From Nageia nagi (Eukaryota; Pinophyta): DNA of 64,000 nucleotides. Position 1 is the stretch's first letter, and every line of letters starts with the position of its first letter. Location of the stretch: NCBI GenBank assembly GCA_050084985.1, contig JBITNC010000001.1, positions 180,482,001 to 180,546,000 of the forward strand, given 5' to 3'. Below the pieces are notes generated by a model that saw nothing but the letters and a program-made list of their open reading frames with translations, searched no databases and was not told the origin of the DNA. Below are positions 37,420 through 49,849 of the stretch, one piece after another. A program made the position numbers and the translations under genes.

Positions 37420-37880
37420 ATTTGTAATGTAATATTGTGTAATATTTCTCTTTAATGTAAATTTACTTAATGCTTAAAGTATCTTTAGATACCTTAAAAC
37501 ATTAAGGGGATAAATATAGAAAGAGGAATAAATATAGAAACACTTTTAAACCTTAACCTTAGATTAAAGGGAGGTTAAAGGGTGGGTTTATTCTATAAAA
37601 TAGAGGTACCTATCCTTTCATTATAATGAAAATAATTATAAAACTTGGTTTAGGGTTTAGAGAGAGGAGAGATTCTGTAATAGAGGTCCTTGAGAAAAAG
37701 AAGATCTTAGTTAGTGGATGTACTCACAAGGAGGGAGGAAACACTTATATCTTATGTTCATTATGAGATTGGTTTATGTTATTGGGTAATTGTGTTGATG
37801 TTGTAAGTGCCTTCTTAAGATCTTGGTAAACTAGAGATTAATTTGGAAAAGGTTAATTTTTTTACAAAAAATTGTAGTAT
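37420..37880 (+). repeat. Possible solo LTR inside element 2
   Basis: Begins near TGTTAGAATTTG (37411), has CTATAAAATAGAGG (about 37597-37610) placed like a TATA box, and then GGGTTTAGAGAGAGGAGAG. It has the size and layout of a short LTR or TRIM unit. Its right end and target duplication were not found. Confidence 0.35.
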
Positions 37881-39055
37881 CTTACGAAATATCATTCATG
37901 ATTTTATTGACAATAAATAAATTTAGATGCATGATAATCATGAAGCAAAAAAAGGGCTTGTACATCTTAATAATGGAAAATTAGAGATATTTACGAACGT
38001 CTTACCAAAGATAACTTAGCAACCAAAAGGCTTCATTGGTTTGATAAGTACTTTGCATTGTATGAATTATTATTTCCCTAATAGAAATGAATGCAAGAAA
38101 TATCAAAAATAATAAAATAAAAGTTATGATGAAGAGAAAACAAAACACGATGGTGAAACTTATAGAAAGAACATTGATAACGGTCTACGAGACTATCTGC
38201 ACACTGCCAATAATAAAAATTATACCACCAAAAAGGTGACTATTTTTATACCTACATATGTAAAATGTGTATGGGTTGGTAAAGCATCCCAAGTATGTAG
38301 GTTCATTACTTGAATTTCAAAAATTGAAAATTGTAGTGTATCATAAGTAGGTTATTTTTTGAATGGTCAAATGTGTATGTTGCATTGTCATAATGGTCAT
38401 ATGATGGTTTTATCTATCTTCTGGATCGATACTAATCATTTCCCTTGTATATTTTTCTTGAAAATATTTCAAATTTTATACTATTAATAGCATGCAACTA
38501 TTTTTATGACATGAATGATATGCATCTACTAGACCAGAATAAAAATAAATAGTATATCTTAGTTCTTTAAGGTCTATTGAGACATTTTATGGGCATGTTG
38601 TTAGTTTTTAAATCCATTAAAATAGAAAAAACTCTCCTAGGTCCATGATTTTTTGTATGTTGCAAATAGTGAATCATATATTGAGTTCATTTATGAGTTC
38701 AAATCAACTAATGAATATTGGTTATAAATTGCTATGGATTTATTCAAAGGTTTTTTATTTACTTGCATTTATTTCATAGGTTAAATTGTTATTTTGTGAA
38801 AATATGTGATGAAGTTGCAAATGAAAATGTGAAATGGCATATATGGTTTGTTACTTACAATTTTGAAACTTGTATTTGAAATTCAAATTGTAACTTATGT
38901 AAGGACAACTATATAAGCAAATAAATCATTCTCCAAATTCAAAAACTAAAAAATTGAGCATGCATTCAAAATTATACATAGAATTGGGAGTCAAAAAGAG
39001 CCATATATATATATAAATAATAAAAAAGGTGGATCATGCATTAATTAGTATACAA
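37881..39055. other. Spacer between gag and antisense PMD in element 2
   Basis: No gene seen. By position it corresponds to the post-gag spacer of element 1. Confidence 0.4.
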
Positions 39056-39059
39056 TCTA

Positions 39060-40650
39060 GTGGCATGCACTACTTCCACTACACCTACCTCACTAGGTTT
39101 AGATACCCTCCTACTGACCACTACTCTATCCAAAATTGGACATCCCACCAAAAATCTCACTAGAACTAAAACTATGAGAGGCCATTATTACCTTTATCTC
39201 TCATATTTACTCCTAAGTGGGATAATTTCCTTTTCACACTTCTCTATTTTTCCATAAATTGTTGTATAGATGCCCATTGATCATTCGATAGGGGTATGAT
39301 GATCCTCTTCTACAATCTCTTTAATGACTAAGCCAATGATGCTATTTGAGCATACCTTACTGCAACTATGGTTTGAAGAATTGAAAGTTATGATTGTAGC
39401 CCAAAAACCATAACCTTAAAGGGCTTTAGTAATCAATATCTACCTCTAGGGTAGCAATTTGAGTGGTCATATCTCCTGTAAAACACATATAAGTTATAAG
39501 TTAGTTATCCATAATATGTTAACCAAAAAATAAAAATATATAAACCTATAAGTGTGTAATAGAGTTTTACCTTACTAAAATAATTGTACGAATTCAACCA
39601 ATGCCTCTAACCCTAGTGCTGGGATGGATGGCTACTCCTACATTGGAATTTCATGCATGGGGTTGTTAATGTTTTTATCATCCTCATTCAAAGAATCTTT
39701 CAAGGAGCAAAGCCATCTCGTCATCCTCCTTCTCCTTATAAAGGCCTATTGGGGCTAGTCTCACCATAGCCCACCATGTTTTTATCCTCTCACAATACTC
39801 CAAGCCATAGAGGTGGGCTTTATGGGATCCATTGTATGTGGCTCCTCCCTTTTCATCACCCATGTAGGCATAATATGTGCCCCTAGCAGGGCATCCCTCT
39901 CAACCCTCTATCAAATATAATAAATAGGAGCAGGTGGAATACCCCATCGAATCCTAAATTAACTCAAAACATGCTATGGTAAGTATGAATACAAGATTCC
40001 TTATGCTTTGAAGGAAGCATGTATATCTAACCCATTCCAATTGGTAGGCATCCTCCTCCCATGTATAGTCTGCATACGAAACCCACACTAGATCCTTCGG
40101 TTGTAGCTTGTCTATTTCCCATCATCTAGCCTCTAGTGTGTGTGGATACCTATATCCATGAATTCTAGAAACCCAACAAGTCAAAGCTACATCTATGGGA
40201 TCCTCCATACATCTTTGGAAAAATATAGGTAGAAATAATGGAGTTAATAAGGAATCTTAGGTTTCTAGAAGGATAGGAAAACTTGCACACTTTGTGCAAG
40301 TGGGAGGTCCTATGATCCTTTTAACATATATTTTTCTTGACCACATTATCTAACACTTTAGCTTATTAAATAAGCTTCCCACAAATAGCTACATCCTGTA
40401 TGTAGTATACATTAAGAAGGGTAACTATCATTTCACCTAGGAGTAGGTGAAAGAAGTTGTTATCCTAGTCCTAATGCTCCACCAAGGCTATGAGAAGAGG
40501 AAGATCCTATTGGACATGATCAACCATAACAAGATCATTTAAACTTAATCTCATGAGGATGTCATCCTCATGATTTGACCTAGGCCACTCCATAGCCTTC
40601 TCTAATGAATCTGTATACATGGCTCCACTCTTAATGGTAATCTTACACTC
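39060..40650 (-). pseudogene. Second antisense PMD gene, inside gypsy element 2
   Basis: On the minus strand an acceptor TTTTGCAG ends at 40651. The next exon reads AMEWPRSNHEDDILMRLSLN, then LVMVDHV, DLPLLIALVEH.D and FHLLLGEMIVTLLNVYYI, then VAICGKLI. These align block by block with the PMD of element 1 (QQWPQTDVTWSILEDISFS, VDYV, LTTLMERWDP, FHLPTGEITVTLEDIYRI, LPIRGKLV). The acceptor lies at the same place relative to the domain. Further on are RVSTHTRG and MGGG segments; stops are frequent and the 3' end cannot be fixed. It is far more decayed than the element 1 copy and clearly diverged from it. Confidence 0.7.
40281..40301. repeat. Perfect 9-bp hairpin inside PMD2
   Basis: ACTTGCACA and TGTGCAAGT flank a 3-nt loop (CTT). 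It lies in the coding part of the decayed antisense PMD and has no assigned role. Confidence 0.6.
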
Positions 40651-40651
40651 C

Positions 40652-42950
40652 TGCAAAATTAAAAACCAAAATTCACATTAATAATTAAGAGAAATCAAGC
40701 TGTAACTATAATAAAGATAAAAGTATAACATGGTGTAAGTAAAATTAGATTAGGGGCATAAATCAAATAGAAATGAAAGAATTTATCAATTACAAATTGC
40801 CCAAACTCGATCCTTGCCAAAGTTACATGAATGAGAGAAGCCAAAATGACTACAAATGGAGAAAACATAAAGACCATAGCATAAATAAAATTCTAAAGGG
40901 CCTAGCTAAGGGTAAATAGAAAGTAAAATGATAGAACTAAGAAGCCCTAAGATTTTCAAAGTAAATAAAATGGAAAATGAAAAGGAAATAACAAGGAATA
41001 AAGCCTTACCATATGATCAAAAAAGGGATATGAAGATACTCTGTAATATGTCATCTATGCCTAGTCAAGGGCCTCTCCACTATACGCCATCCATCATCTA
41101 CCATATTAGCAAGAAAAGTGACTAAATCAAATGGTTGGGGGTAATGAGATCATACAAAAAATCAACAATAGTGAGAAAAAGAGCAATGCCAGTTGGAAAG
41201 AGGATTCAAAGTCTTTTCTAGATACCATAGGATAGGAAAATGATAATATGAAATGCTAAATGTTAATGCTTAACCTCTATTTTTATTTGATTTTGGCATT
41301 AACCCTAACCTAAATGAATCCCTATGAAATGTCAATATTAATGCTTGTAAAGTGATGAATGATGTGGGCCAAATATAGAAATTATATTAATTGGTCATAA
41401 CTTCCTTTTTGAAAACCTAATTTTACCAATTCCACACTGTCAACAGTGTCCAAAACATGAAATTACCATATGATTTAACACATAATGATCATAAATAATA
41501 AATATAGTGATATTGGATGTTCATATTATGCATTTGTAAGAAAATTTATTATGTTCCATTTTTCATGATTATTTATACTAAAGGCATACTATTAGTAACA
41601 TGGTTTATATAAAATTGGCAAACAATTCAAGTCCCAAACTATGATTTTATTTTCGCTATCTCCAAATAAGGGTATAAGATTGATGTTACATGATGAAAAA
41701 GATGAAAATTTAAATTATCAAACTAGGTAAAAATAAAGGCATATGAAAAATCTTGATTTTTATGTAAACACATATTTTTGAAATGTTGAATATCTAAATT
41801 ATAGTTTCTCAGTGCTAATTGAATATGCTCATTTTTTTAGACATTCAACATTGTCATTTTGACATTATGAATAGCATGATTAATGTAAAATTATGGATTA
41901 TTTCAAATATCAATAATGCTATCATGATTTTAATACAAAATTGTTAATACAAAAGCACTATGACTTATGCATAGACCAAATGCATATAGGATCAACATTG
42001 GTCAAATTAATGCTTATGTGAAAAATTTTGTGTTATGAGAAAATGTTTTCTCATGATTTTCATGACGTAAAATGTTATTACTTGTTGTTAATTGATTGTG
42101 ATTCAAATTTGTAGATCTGATATTACTATGTTCACATTGTTAATAGCATGTGTCTCTTATAAATTCATTACAAATTAGGCATGCTACAAATCCTTGAATA
42201 TTCATTTCAAAATATCATTATTTCATAAATATCCACTATAATGGAAATAGTAAAAAAAAATTATAAAAAAAATATGGTTATGAAATTATACAAAAATAAC
42301 ATTGTTAATAGCATACTGTTACTTTAAAAATTAATTATGTCAATCAATGCAATGAGATCGAATGTGCTAAATTGATAACGCCAATGTATTCTTGAATATT
42401 GGGTACTTTTTTATGGAAGTTAAATGAAATTATCTTAATGATGTATAAAAATTCAATGATATACTAATAAATATTTTTAAGAATATGGTCACTATATGAG
42501 AAAAATATCTCACAAAATTGCAAGTTATTCCAAGCTTGGGGCATCAAAGGACCTCATTAGCTTGATAAACATGGTTTAATTGAACTATGTTCTCAATGAC
42601 CATAGTAACATAATGGATATCATATTTATTTCATCCTTGCTTTTTAAATCGATTATTCTTTCACAAGATATGATCTATGTGGGTATTATGTTGGATTGTT
42701 CTCAAAAAGGTATTATTCAAGAGAGTAGGATGCAAATAGAGGTACTCTCCTTATACAAGGATTTTGATTTTTGGCTTGATTCCTTAAAGAAGCTAGATCA
42801 AGGGGAAATACAAAACCAAAAGGGGGTAGAAGACATATCATACTCAAAATATTGATCAAAAAAGGGAAGTCCACTTTACTTTTGAAAATTTTCTTCTCTT
42901 ATCTAGACTTCTTTGGATTATGCAATTTTAATGCTTTTCATTTCACACAC
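40652..42950. other. Spacer of element 2 before its 3' LTR
   Basis: AT-rich, no gene recognised. An open stretch at 42580-42855 has no family resemblance. It corresponds by position to the minisatellite-bearing spacer of element 1, but no arrays are present. Confidence 0.45.
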
Positions 42951-42964
42951 AAAGAGGGAGAAAA
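42951..42964 (+). other. Polypurine tract before the 3' LTR of element 2
   Basis: AAAGAGGGAGAAAA lies directly before the LTR start TGTATATGCC at 42965, as expected for the plus-strand primer. Confidence 0.8.
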
Positions 42965-43674
42965 TGTATATGCCTAATTTATTTATTTGTTTATTTAATA
43001 AATCACATTTATAATTCCTAAATGACTTATTGAAATATTAAAAATGTAAAGATAAAGTTGATATTACAATATGCTAGGGCCAATGCAATGTCATATGCTA
43101 TGGTTCATATTTCAATCTATCTTGAATACAACAAATTTTTATATTATTGCTAGATGTTGGCCTTCACTCCTTTCCATGTCTTTGTAATCCATATATGCAA
43201 ATGGAATAGGTTGACCTCCATAGATTGAAACTCTTTGATATGATAAGAAATCTAATAGGTGGTTATATACTACAAATCTTCATCAAGCAATGATGTCTTT
43301 TGATGCCAACTATTATGAGAAATTGTTATACTTCAAGCTTTGAAACCTTCTATCTTTGGAGTACTCAATAATTCTTGATATTCAACTATGTTAACCCTGT
43401 GCATCTTGAGGATTGAGGGTTAGAAATTTTGGTGGAAAAGGCTATTGATTCAGGCATACAAAGATCCATTATAAACTCACCTTCAATTTTATCCCAATCC
43501 TCCAAAGATCCATTCCCATTTGCTATTGAGGATTGTATATATACTTCATATCAGGTGCATGATTTTTATGTATATTTTCTGTATTTGATATATTGTACAC
43601 ATGTAGCTCTTCTTATATTGTAGATTATTTTATTTATTATGTATATTTGTATTTTACACAATTTAGAGTCTACC
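42965..43674 (+). repeat. 3' LTR of gypsy element 2
   Basis: Begins TGTATATGCC and is collinear with the 5' LTR, with visibly more differences than between the two tandem 5' copies. The terminal CA has become CC, and it is followed by the target duplication AAAAT. Confidence 0.88.
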
Positions 43675-43889
43675 AAAATAGTCCTTGACATTCCATAATT
43701 GGAGAAATTAATTAATCTCCAAGTGAAACTTACATTAATTGGGAAAATATTCACAAATTTACTAAAATTAAATTAATATTTCCATTTATCAAAGGTGAAA
43801 TGGTAAAAAAAACATAAAAAGGATATTACATTTTTTAATGAAAAAGTAAGATAAGGGAGATTGCAGTAGTTAGAATCCTTGGATAAAAA

Positions 43890-44215
43890 GAGAATACATG
43901 CAATAAATCATCAAAAAGTATATCATACAAAGCTAAAGAGGGAATATGAGAAAAAGGTAAAGCCCAAATCTTTCCAAGTAGGAGACTTGGTCATTAAGGA
44001 GAACATAAACAAGACAACTGCAAATAATGAAGTAAAAGGGAAGTTTGAGCCCAACTAGTTGGATCTATATGTTGTGGTTGAAGCAACAAGAATGGGATCT
44101 TACAATTATCCACTATGGATGAAAAACAAGAGCCAAATATATTCAATGCTATATATATCAAATGCTTCTATACATGATAGCTCAGCTTGGTACCTTGTAA
44201 CATAATAATGCATTA
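43890..44215 (+). pseudogene. Gypsy integrase C-terminus
   Basis: One nearly continuous frame reads KREYEKKVKPKSFQVGDLVI, then NEVKGKFEPN.LDLYVVVEA and RMGSYNYPLWM. This is the C-terminal region typical of Tat-type gypsy integrases, with one stop where tryptophan is usual (PNW). The core domain would lie in what is now the flank of element 2, but was not found. Confidence 0.7.
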
Positions 44216-44845
44216 TGACAAGGTAGTTGTAAATTATTGTACATTTTACCTTTTATTTTTATTTTTATGTTTCTAACAATGTGGATTTCATTCCTTTGAT
44301 TCAAGGGAATCCATTCCTTGGAAAAACAAAAAGAGAGAAATATGGTTATGCTTACAACCATAAAGACATAATGTTTGCATACCATGGACATAAACACGAG
44401 GTTACCTATGGCCATCGATATAGCTAGTGAGAGTTCACTCACTTTAAAAAAGAAGAGAAATCTTGTTTGTGAAAACAAACTTATTGGTGTGAATACAACA
44501 AAAGGGATAAAAAAAATCTAAATTAGAAGCAAAAAAATATTGATCTATAAAAATCATGACATCAACATTGTTCAAAATGTTAACACTAAAGATAATATTA
44601 ATTATTTTAATATTAGTATTAATATTAATTACATATTGAATTACAACCAATCATAGCAAAATTAAAAATATTATAGTATTATTATTGACTAAATAAATTC
44701 AATATGAAAGATGATAATGATCAAAGATGCTCAATTAACCTTAACTTATCAAATCTAAATTTGAATAAATTAATAAACTTTTTACTTTACCTATCATAAA
44801 AATCGTATATCACAACTAACCCAAAGAAGCTTAACAAGGGATCAT
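44216..44845. other. No gene seen
   Basis: AT-rich, with open stretches on the minus strand that show no domain. Confidence 0.4.
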
Positions 44846-45150
44846 TTTAAGAGCCCTTTTTTAAAACTAACTTGGAAAATTTGAGGCAAATTAGATTCAT
44901 TGAAGAGGCAATTTTAAATTAAAAATTCAAAAACATGAAGGTGAATTTGAATTTATTGAAAAAAAGTATAGATTTTTTTGGCAAATAAGATGAAAGGGGT
45001 AATAAACTACCATCAAGCAGTAGAAGACTAGCTTCTGCTATCGCATGGTAGCAGAATATTGTCAGGACATAACAATCTACTACCACATGAGAGCAAATTA
45101 TCATCACATGGTAGCAATCTATCACCGCATGGTAGCAGTCTCTCATAAGT
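44846..45150 (+). repeat. Leader and short GGTAGCA-type repeats
   Basis: 44846-44990 resembles 26060-26215 (AGGCAATTTTAAA, and AATTTGAATTTA or GATGAATTTAAA blocks). In both places a tandem run follows, here imperfect units around ATCACATGGTAGCA. The shared leader plus repeat suggests one parental element type. Confidence 0.55.
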
Positions 45151-45462
45151 AGCAAGCCCATACAATACCATTGAATCCTCCATGTGTCAACTTCCAAATC
45201 ATGGTGCCACGTGTGAGTTACCTATATATGTGCATTAGATGACTCATTTTATTCATTTTTTCATTTTCTCCACCTATTAAGAGCTCTTGTTTCCTCCCAA
45301 ATCCTTTCTCCAACCTATAGCTAGATGCCACATGCTTTTCTTCTTCATTGAGTAATATTTTAGTGGTAGTTTTAGATAATTCTAACTTGTTAGAGATATC
45401 ATTTTCATTGCTTTTTACTACAATATTTTACCTTCAGCCATAGTTTTTACTTTTTTACAACT

Positions 45463-46640
45463 ATGTCCCACCCTTCATCATCCACCAACCGTCAATTTTC
45501 CTACAGGAATATATTGTGCCCTAGTATTTTATCTTATTTTACCCCATAATGTTACTCAAATTGGGTGGAATAGAGAAAGTTTAGAGGGCTTGTTTTTATG
45601 CCCCAATTTGAAACATATTCAAATTTACTAGACTATCTTATGTTCATTTATGATATCAAGGAAGAAATGTTTTATGTGGTTACAAAATTAAGAAGATTTT
45701 CCTTTGGAGATTCTACTATAGATATTAGTAATTTGACTGGTTTACCACATCATGGTGATGATGTATGCCAAGTTACCTCTAAAGTTCTATTGTCTGGAGA
45801 AGATAAAATATATTTAGAGGAAACTTACCACATTCAAATTGATAATGTTGGTAAATTATTTTTCAAATTTTATTTTAATTAATTTTGTCTATTAATGTAT
45901 AACTAAAATTTAATTGATTAATCACTTTCATCTTTTTTGTGCAAAATATAAAAAAAAAAGAGGAATAGTTTACAAAAAATTCCCCCATGAATACTTCAAA
46001 GCAATCTATGAATTTTTTTAGTCTAGAATTATTTTGCAAGGTAGAACATTAGACATTCCATTATGGTCTATAGTTTACATCCTCCATTCATTAAGTGGTC
46101 AAAAATTTGATTGGTGTTCATATATTTTAGAAAGAATTAAATATGATGTGTCCTTTTCCATTTAGAATGATAGTAGTTTTATATCATGTACAAATTACAT
46201 TTTAGCTCTTTATTATGAAGATTTTAATAATGTTATCAATACAATTCTAATTTCAATGACGTTGGATTCACAAATGATAGCTCTAGCTTTATCGATTGAG
46301 GAAATCATGGTATTTACAAATCAAATTTATTTTTGATTTTAAGTTGACATGTTTAAGTATTTAAAATTTTACTAATATTAACCAAATTATATTATTTTAG
46401 TGTCTCATAGAATAGACATAAAAGAAAAGGGAAGCAACACTAAGAGGAGTTCATTTAGAAGGTGATGGTGATAATGAGTCTACAAACACTTCAAGTCCAT
46501 TAATATTAAGATGATCATCTACAAGGAGGAAAAGCAATGTATCACCTCCTATCATTAGTGAATATTAAATGAATACAGGTATTTTACATTTTAATTGATA
46601 ATTTTTATTAAATTATTTATTATCTTAACTTTTTAACATA
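45463..46640 (+). pseudogene. Unrecognised multi-exon accessory ORF, part 1
   Basis: From ATG 45463 (MSHPSSSTNRQFSYRNI) one frame runs to about 45850 with two stops. It contains FSFGDSTIDISNLTGLPHHG, loosely like the part of PMD proteins around the LTGLP motif. A donor AATGTTGGTAAATT lies at about 45848. A probable next exon (about 45950-46310) reads GIVYKKFPHEYFKAIYEF, RTLDIPLWSIVYILHSL and CSYILERIKYDVSF. I do not recognise the family with certainty. The gene follows an integrase end in the same direction, the env-like position of gypsy elements. Confidence 0.5.
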
Positions 46641-46679
46641 TTGTTGTGGTTGTAGGAGAAGGAAATGTTGCTATTCTCA

Positions 46680-47375
46680 AGATAAGCTAAACCTCTTGTA
46701 ATTGAACTACCAGAAGAACATGTCTTCCAACTAGATGAAATAGAAACTCTTGTTCATCCTAAATAATAATGGGATATGATAATCTACTTTGATAGATCTC
46801 AATATGAAAAAAGTGTGGGTGCCAATGTTGTATTTATTACACCATAAGGAGTGTCCATACCATATTCTTTCAAATTAACTTTTCCATGCATAAATAATAA
46901 TGTTGAATATGAAGCTTTAATACTAGCTATGAAGATCACAATGAAATTAAAAAGAAAGAGAGTAAAATTCATTTTTGACTCATTGCTAATAGCAAATCAA
47001 TTCAAAGGAAGTTTTCAATGTAAAGAATAATTACTTCAAAAATATAAAAAACTAGTAGATATGCTGCTACAATCATTCAAAAAATATGAGATAGAAGCAG
47101 TGCTTAGATCAACCAATAGGTTTGTTGATGCTATGGCATCAATTGGATCCTTGATACCACAAGATCCTCATCAATGTACCATTCATATTGAAATAATTCA
47201 AATTATTGAATCTTCCTTGGATGCAAATAATGAAATACATGAAGTCTTAGATATTACCATCGAAGATAAAATGGTTGAAGAAGAAACTCCTTTAGATGAA
47301 AATGCAACACACGAAGGTAATATAGTAAATTTGTTATTTTTATCTTTTTTATTCAATGCTACTAATGTACAGTAG
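46680..47375 (+). pseudogene. RNase H segment of gypsy type
   Basis: After an acceptor-like TTGTGGTTGTAG, one frame reads PLVIELPEEHVFQLDEIETL, then WDMIIYFDRSQYEKSVGANV, FPCINNNVEYEALILAM, KFIFDSLLIANQFKGSFQCK and RFVDAMASIGSLIPQDP. These are the blocks of the RNase H of Tat-type gypsy elements. Catalytic positions D (YFD), E (EYEA) and D (IFDS) are retained. Stops occur at glutamine-like positions. It is not preceded by RT but by the accessory ORF, so it is displaced or captured. Confidence 0.8.
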
Positions 47376-47500
47376 GAGGATACAACCATATAGTAGGAGG
47401 ATGCAACCATATGGTAGTAGTATGTAACCACATGGTAGCATTCTGTTGCTACACAATAGCAACCTGCTATCATACAATTGCAAGATAACATCTTGCAACT
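47376..47500 (+). repeat. Short tandem run of AACCATATGGTAG type
   Basis: Imperfect units of about 18-27 bp with GGATGCAACCATATGGTAG resemble the run at 45000-45150 and lie 2.3 kb downstream of it in the same direction. It could mark the two ends of the accessory-ORF unit. Confidence 0.5.
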
Positions 47501-47639
47501 ATCCAGTTGTACCTTTCTTTCGTGTGATAGTATTCTACCGATGTATGAACAAAAATGCCTATGCTCTATTTATATATTTCTAACATTAACTTTTAGTTTA
47601 TAAATAGATGCTAAATCTTTTCAAATTTTCATTCAGTTT

Positions 47640-49036
47640 CTATTCTAGTTATCACAGTTAAAGATCAAGATACGGTAGATTCACCTAATCAACCATTTCA
47701 AACTACATCCAATACACCTCTATTAGGTGACTAGTTTTGGATTTCATAATAAAAAAAAATTGATATAGGTGGCAGATCTAGTTCTCAAAAAGGAGGTCAC
47801 CCATGCCTCCTCCTCCTCCTCCTATTGCACATCCAATCTCCATAAGAAGAGTAGGAAAATGCATGAATTTACAATAGGATGCTCCTTCTATGAGCCACAA
47901 AATGGTGCACTTATTAGGAATGTCTTCTTTTCATGATCTACATTTGGATGATGTACAGAGTGTTAGTATTTTTTATTTACAAAACATCCCTTTGGATGTG
48001 GATTATTTAGGGATGGATATTGGTTCAAATCCATATTTGATCACCCATGATATCATTGAAAGTCAAGTTAATATTTCTCATTTGCAACAAATAAGTACTA
48101 TAGCACCTTCATAAAATGTGGAGGACATTGTTGGTAAAATAGATGATGAACTCACCTAATTTCTATTGAATGCACTTATTTTAAATGATACATTGGTACA
48201 TCTGAACAAGGTTGTCCTAGATAACATAAATACTTTAAATACATGGGAATTACAGGCCAAAGCATTGATAAAGAAAATTAATACTTGTTATCATAATCAT
48301 TCTCAATGTGATTCTTTGTACAAATTGGTTGAGAATGAACCTACTAAAATAGAAAGTTTGAAGAATCAAGCATAAACAAGTTCAATCAATGTTCAATGTG
48401 AATACAATGACAATATTATGGGTATTATGTGTAATCATTTGAAAAATTTAAATGTAGAGGCCTAAGCTTACTATGACCTTTGGTCAAGAGATAAAAATTT
48501 GATAGAGATTATGAAGGTGCAAAAGGAACAAGATTGGGTAACAATTTGCTTTCTAATTTCAATGTTTACATATTTTATGTTTTGAAAATATTTTCATATC
48601 TATGTTGATGATTTTTATATTATTATTTGATTGCAAGGTAGGTATAATAAATTGTTAAAAGATGTTCAAATGTTTAAAATTCATTTGAAAACTTTAAAAA
48701 AAAGTGTCACAACAACCATTCAAATGAAGGATGAAATGGCCTAATTGAAGAAAATGAATAATTCTTATATAATGATAATTAAGGAGCATTAACTTGATCT
48801 AGACATATTATGGAAAGAGAAAATCATTATGGATCTGAGGTTGCTTTTGTCAGATAATGTATCTACCTCAGACAAGAATATATTATGCAATCTTATCAAA
48901 GTTATTGATCTTATCAATTTTTCATCAGACAAACTAGAGGCTTTAGGAGGAAGAGAAGGGGGGAAGGGATCTTATATTGATTTGATACTGTTAATACTTT
49001 TTAGTACTTTTATGGTTTCTATTGGACTATTTTGAT
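47640..49036 (+). pseudogene. Accessory ORF, part 2 (helical C-terminal region)
   Basis: A proline run PPPPPPIAHPISIRR (about 47800-47850) leads into MSHKMVHLLGMSSFHDLHLD (47890) and long stretches rich in Leu, Lys, Glu and Asn that look helical. They continue through stops at 48112, 48373 and others, with a probable intron at about 48530-48640. The end is LINFSSDKLEALGGREGGKG near 48905-48965. No family is recognised. Together with parts 45463-46640 and 46680-47375 it could be one decayed gene of about 3.5 kb. Confidence 0.4.
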
Positions 49037-49620
49037 GGTTTGTTTTGGACTACTTTGATGGTTTCTATAGTTATTGTTAAGGCTACTTTGGTTTAGACTA
49101 CATTCATAGTTTTTATGGTTATGTTTGATTTAGAATACTTTGATGGTTATGTTATCTTTGAAATTTATGTGATTGTTATCTTATATTTCAAATTTATGTT
49201 GTAATTGAATTTTCTAGTTGAATGTTATGGTTATACTTATTTGAATGGTTATGTTATTGTTAAGACTAGTTTGGTTTATAATACATTGATAGTTTTTATG
49301 GTTATGTTTGATTATCTTTAAAATTTATGTGATGGTTGTCTTATATTTCAAATTTATGTTGTAATTGAATTTTCTAGTTGAATGTTATGGTTATGCTTAT
49401 TTTAAATGTTATATGGTTTTTTTTTGAAATGTTATGGTTATGTTTATTTGAAATGTTATATGGTTATATTTGAAATATTATGTTTATTTTATATTTAAAA
49501 TGTTATAGTTTTTTTTTATATTATAAATGTTATGGTTATGTTATATTTGATTATTTGAAATGTTATGGTTGAATGCTATATTTGTTAAAATTTATATAGT
49601 GACTAAAATTTATTTTGATT
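49037..49620 (+). repeat. Degenerate TATGGTTATGTT-rich repeats
   Basis: A duplication of about 183 bp is visible: TTGTTAAGGCTACTTTGG near 49073 and TTGTTAAGACTAGTTTGG near 49256. Each is followed by CATAGTTTTTATGGTTATG or its equivalent. Further TGTTATGGTTATG units follow to about 49570. Low complexity, no gene. Confidence 0.7.
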
Positions 49621-49849
49621 TGGAAATAATAAAAAGTAAGAAATAATTTAGAAAAAAAATACAAATATACTAACTGAATTTATAAGTAAACAATAACATA
49701 CATAGAAAAAAGAAATATACTAATTGAAATTATAAGTCAACAATAACATGAAATGAATTTGATTAGCAAAGCAAATTTTAGAATCTAAGATCCAAAATTA
49801 TAACTATTTGAAATTTAAACCCTTCAACGAAATGTTTTATTCAAGTATT

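Larger units (their letters stand above)
34512..43674 (+). mobile_element. Gypsy element 2: gag plus antisense PMD gene, no pol found
   Basis: LTRs at 34512-35222 (711 bp) and 42965-43674 (710 bp) flank a 7.7 kb interior. The target duplication AAAAT is present at 34507-34511 and 43675-43679 (and at 32662-32666 before the duplicated LTR). Order: 5' LTR, primer site, gag (+), spacer with a possible solo LTR, PMD gene (-), spacer, purine tract, 3' LTR. No RT or integrase motif was seen. It is more decayed than element 1 but has the same architecture. Confidence 0.85.

Noticed and set aside
45463-45882. Calling the LTGLPHHG region a third PMD gene
   Set aside because: Only a short motif resembles PMD; the following exon does not match the PMD blocks seen in elements 1 and 2.
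48595-48630. HIYVDDFYIII reading on the plus strand, like an RT catalytic motif
   Set aside because: No other RT block lies before or after it, and it falls in a probable intron or AT-rich stretch of the accessory region. Treated as chance.
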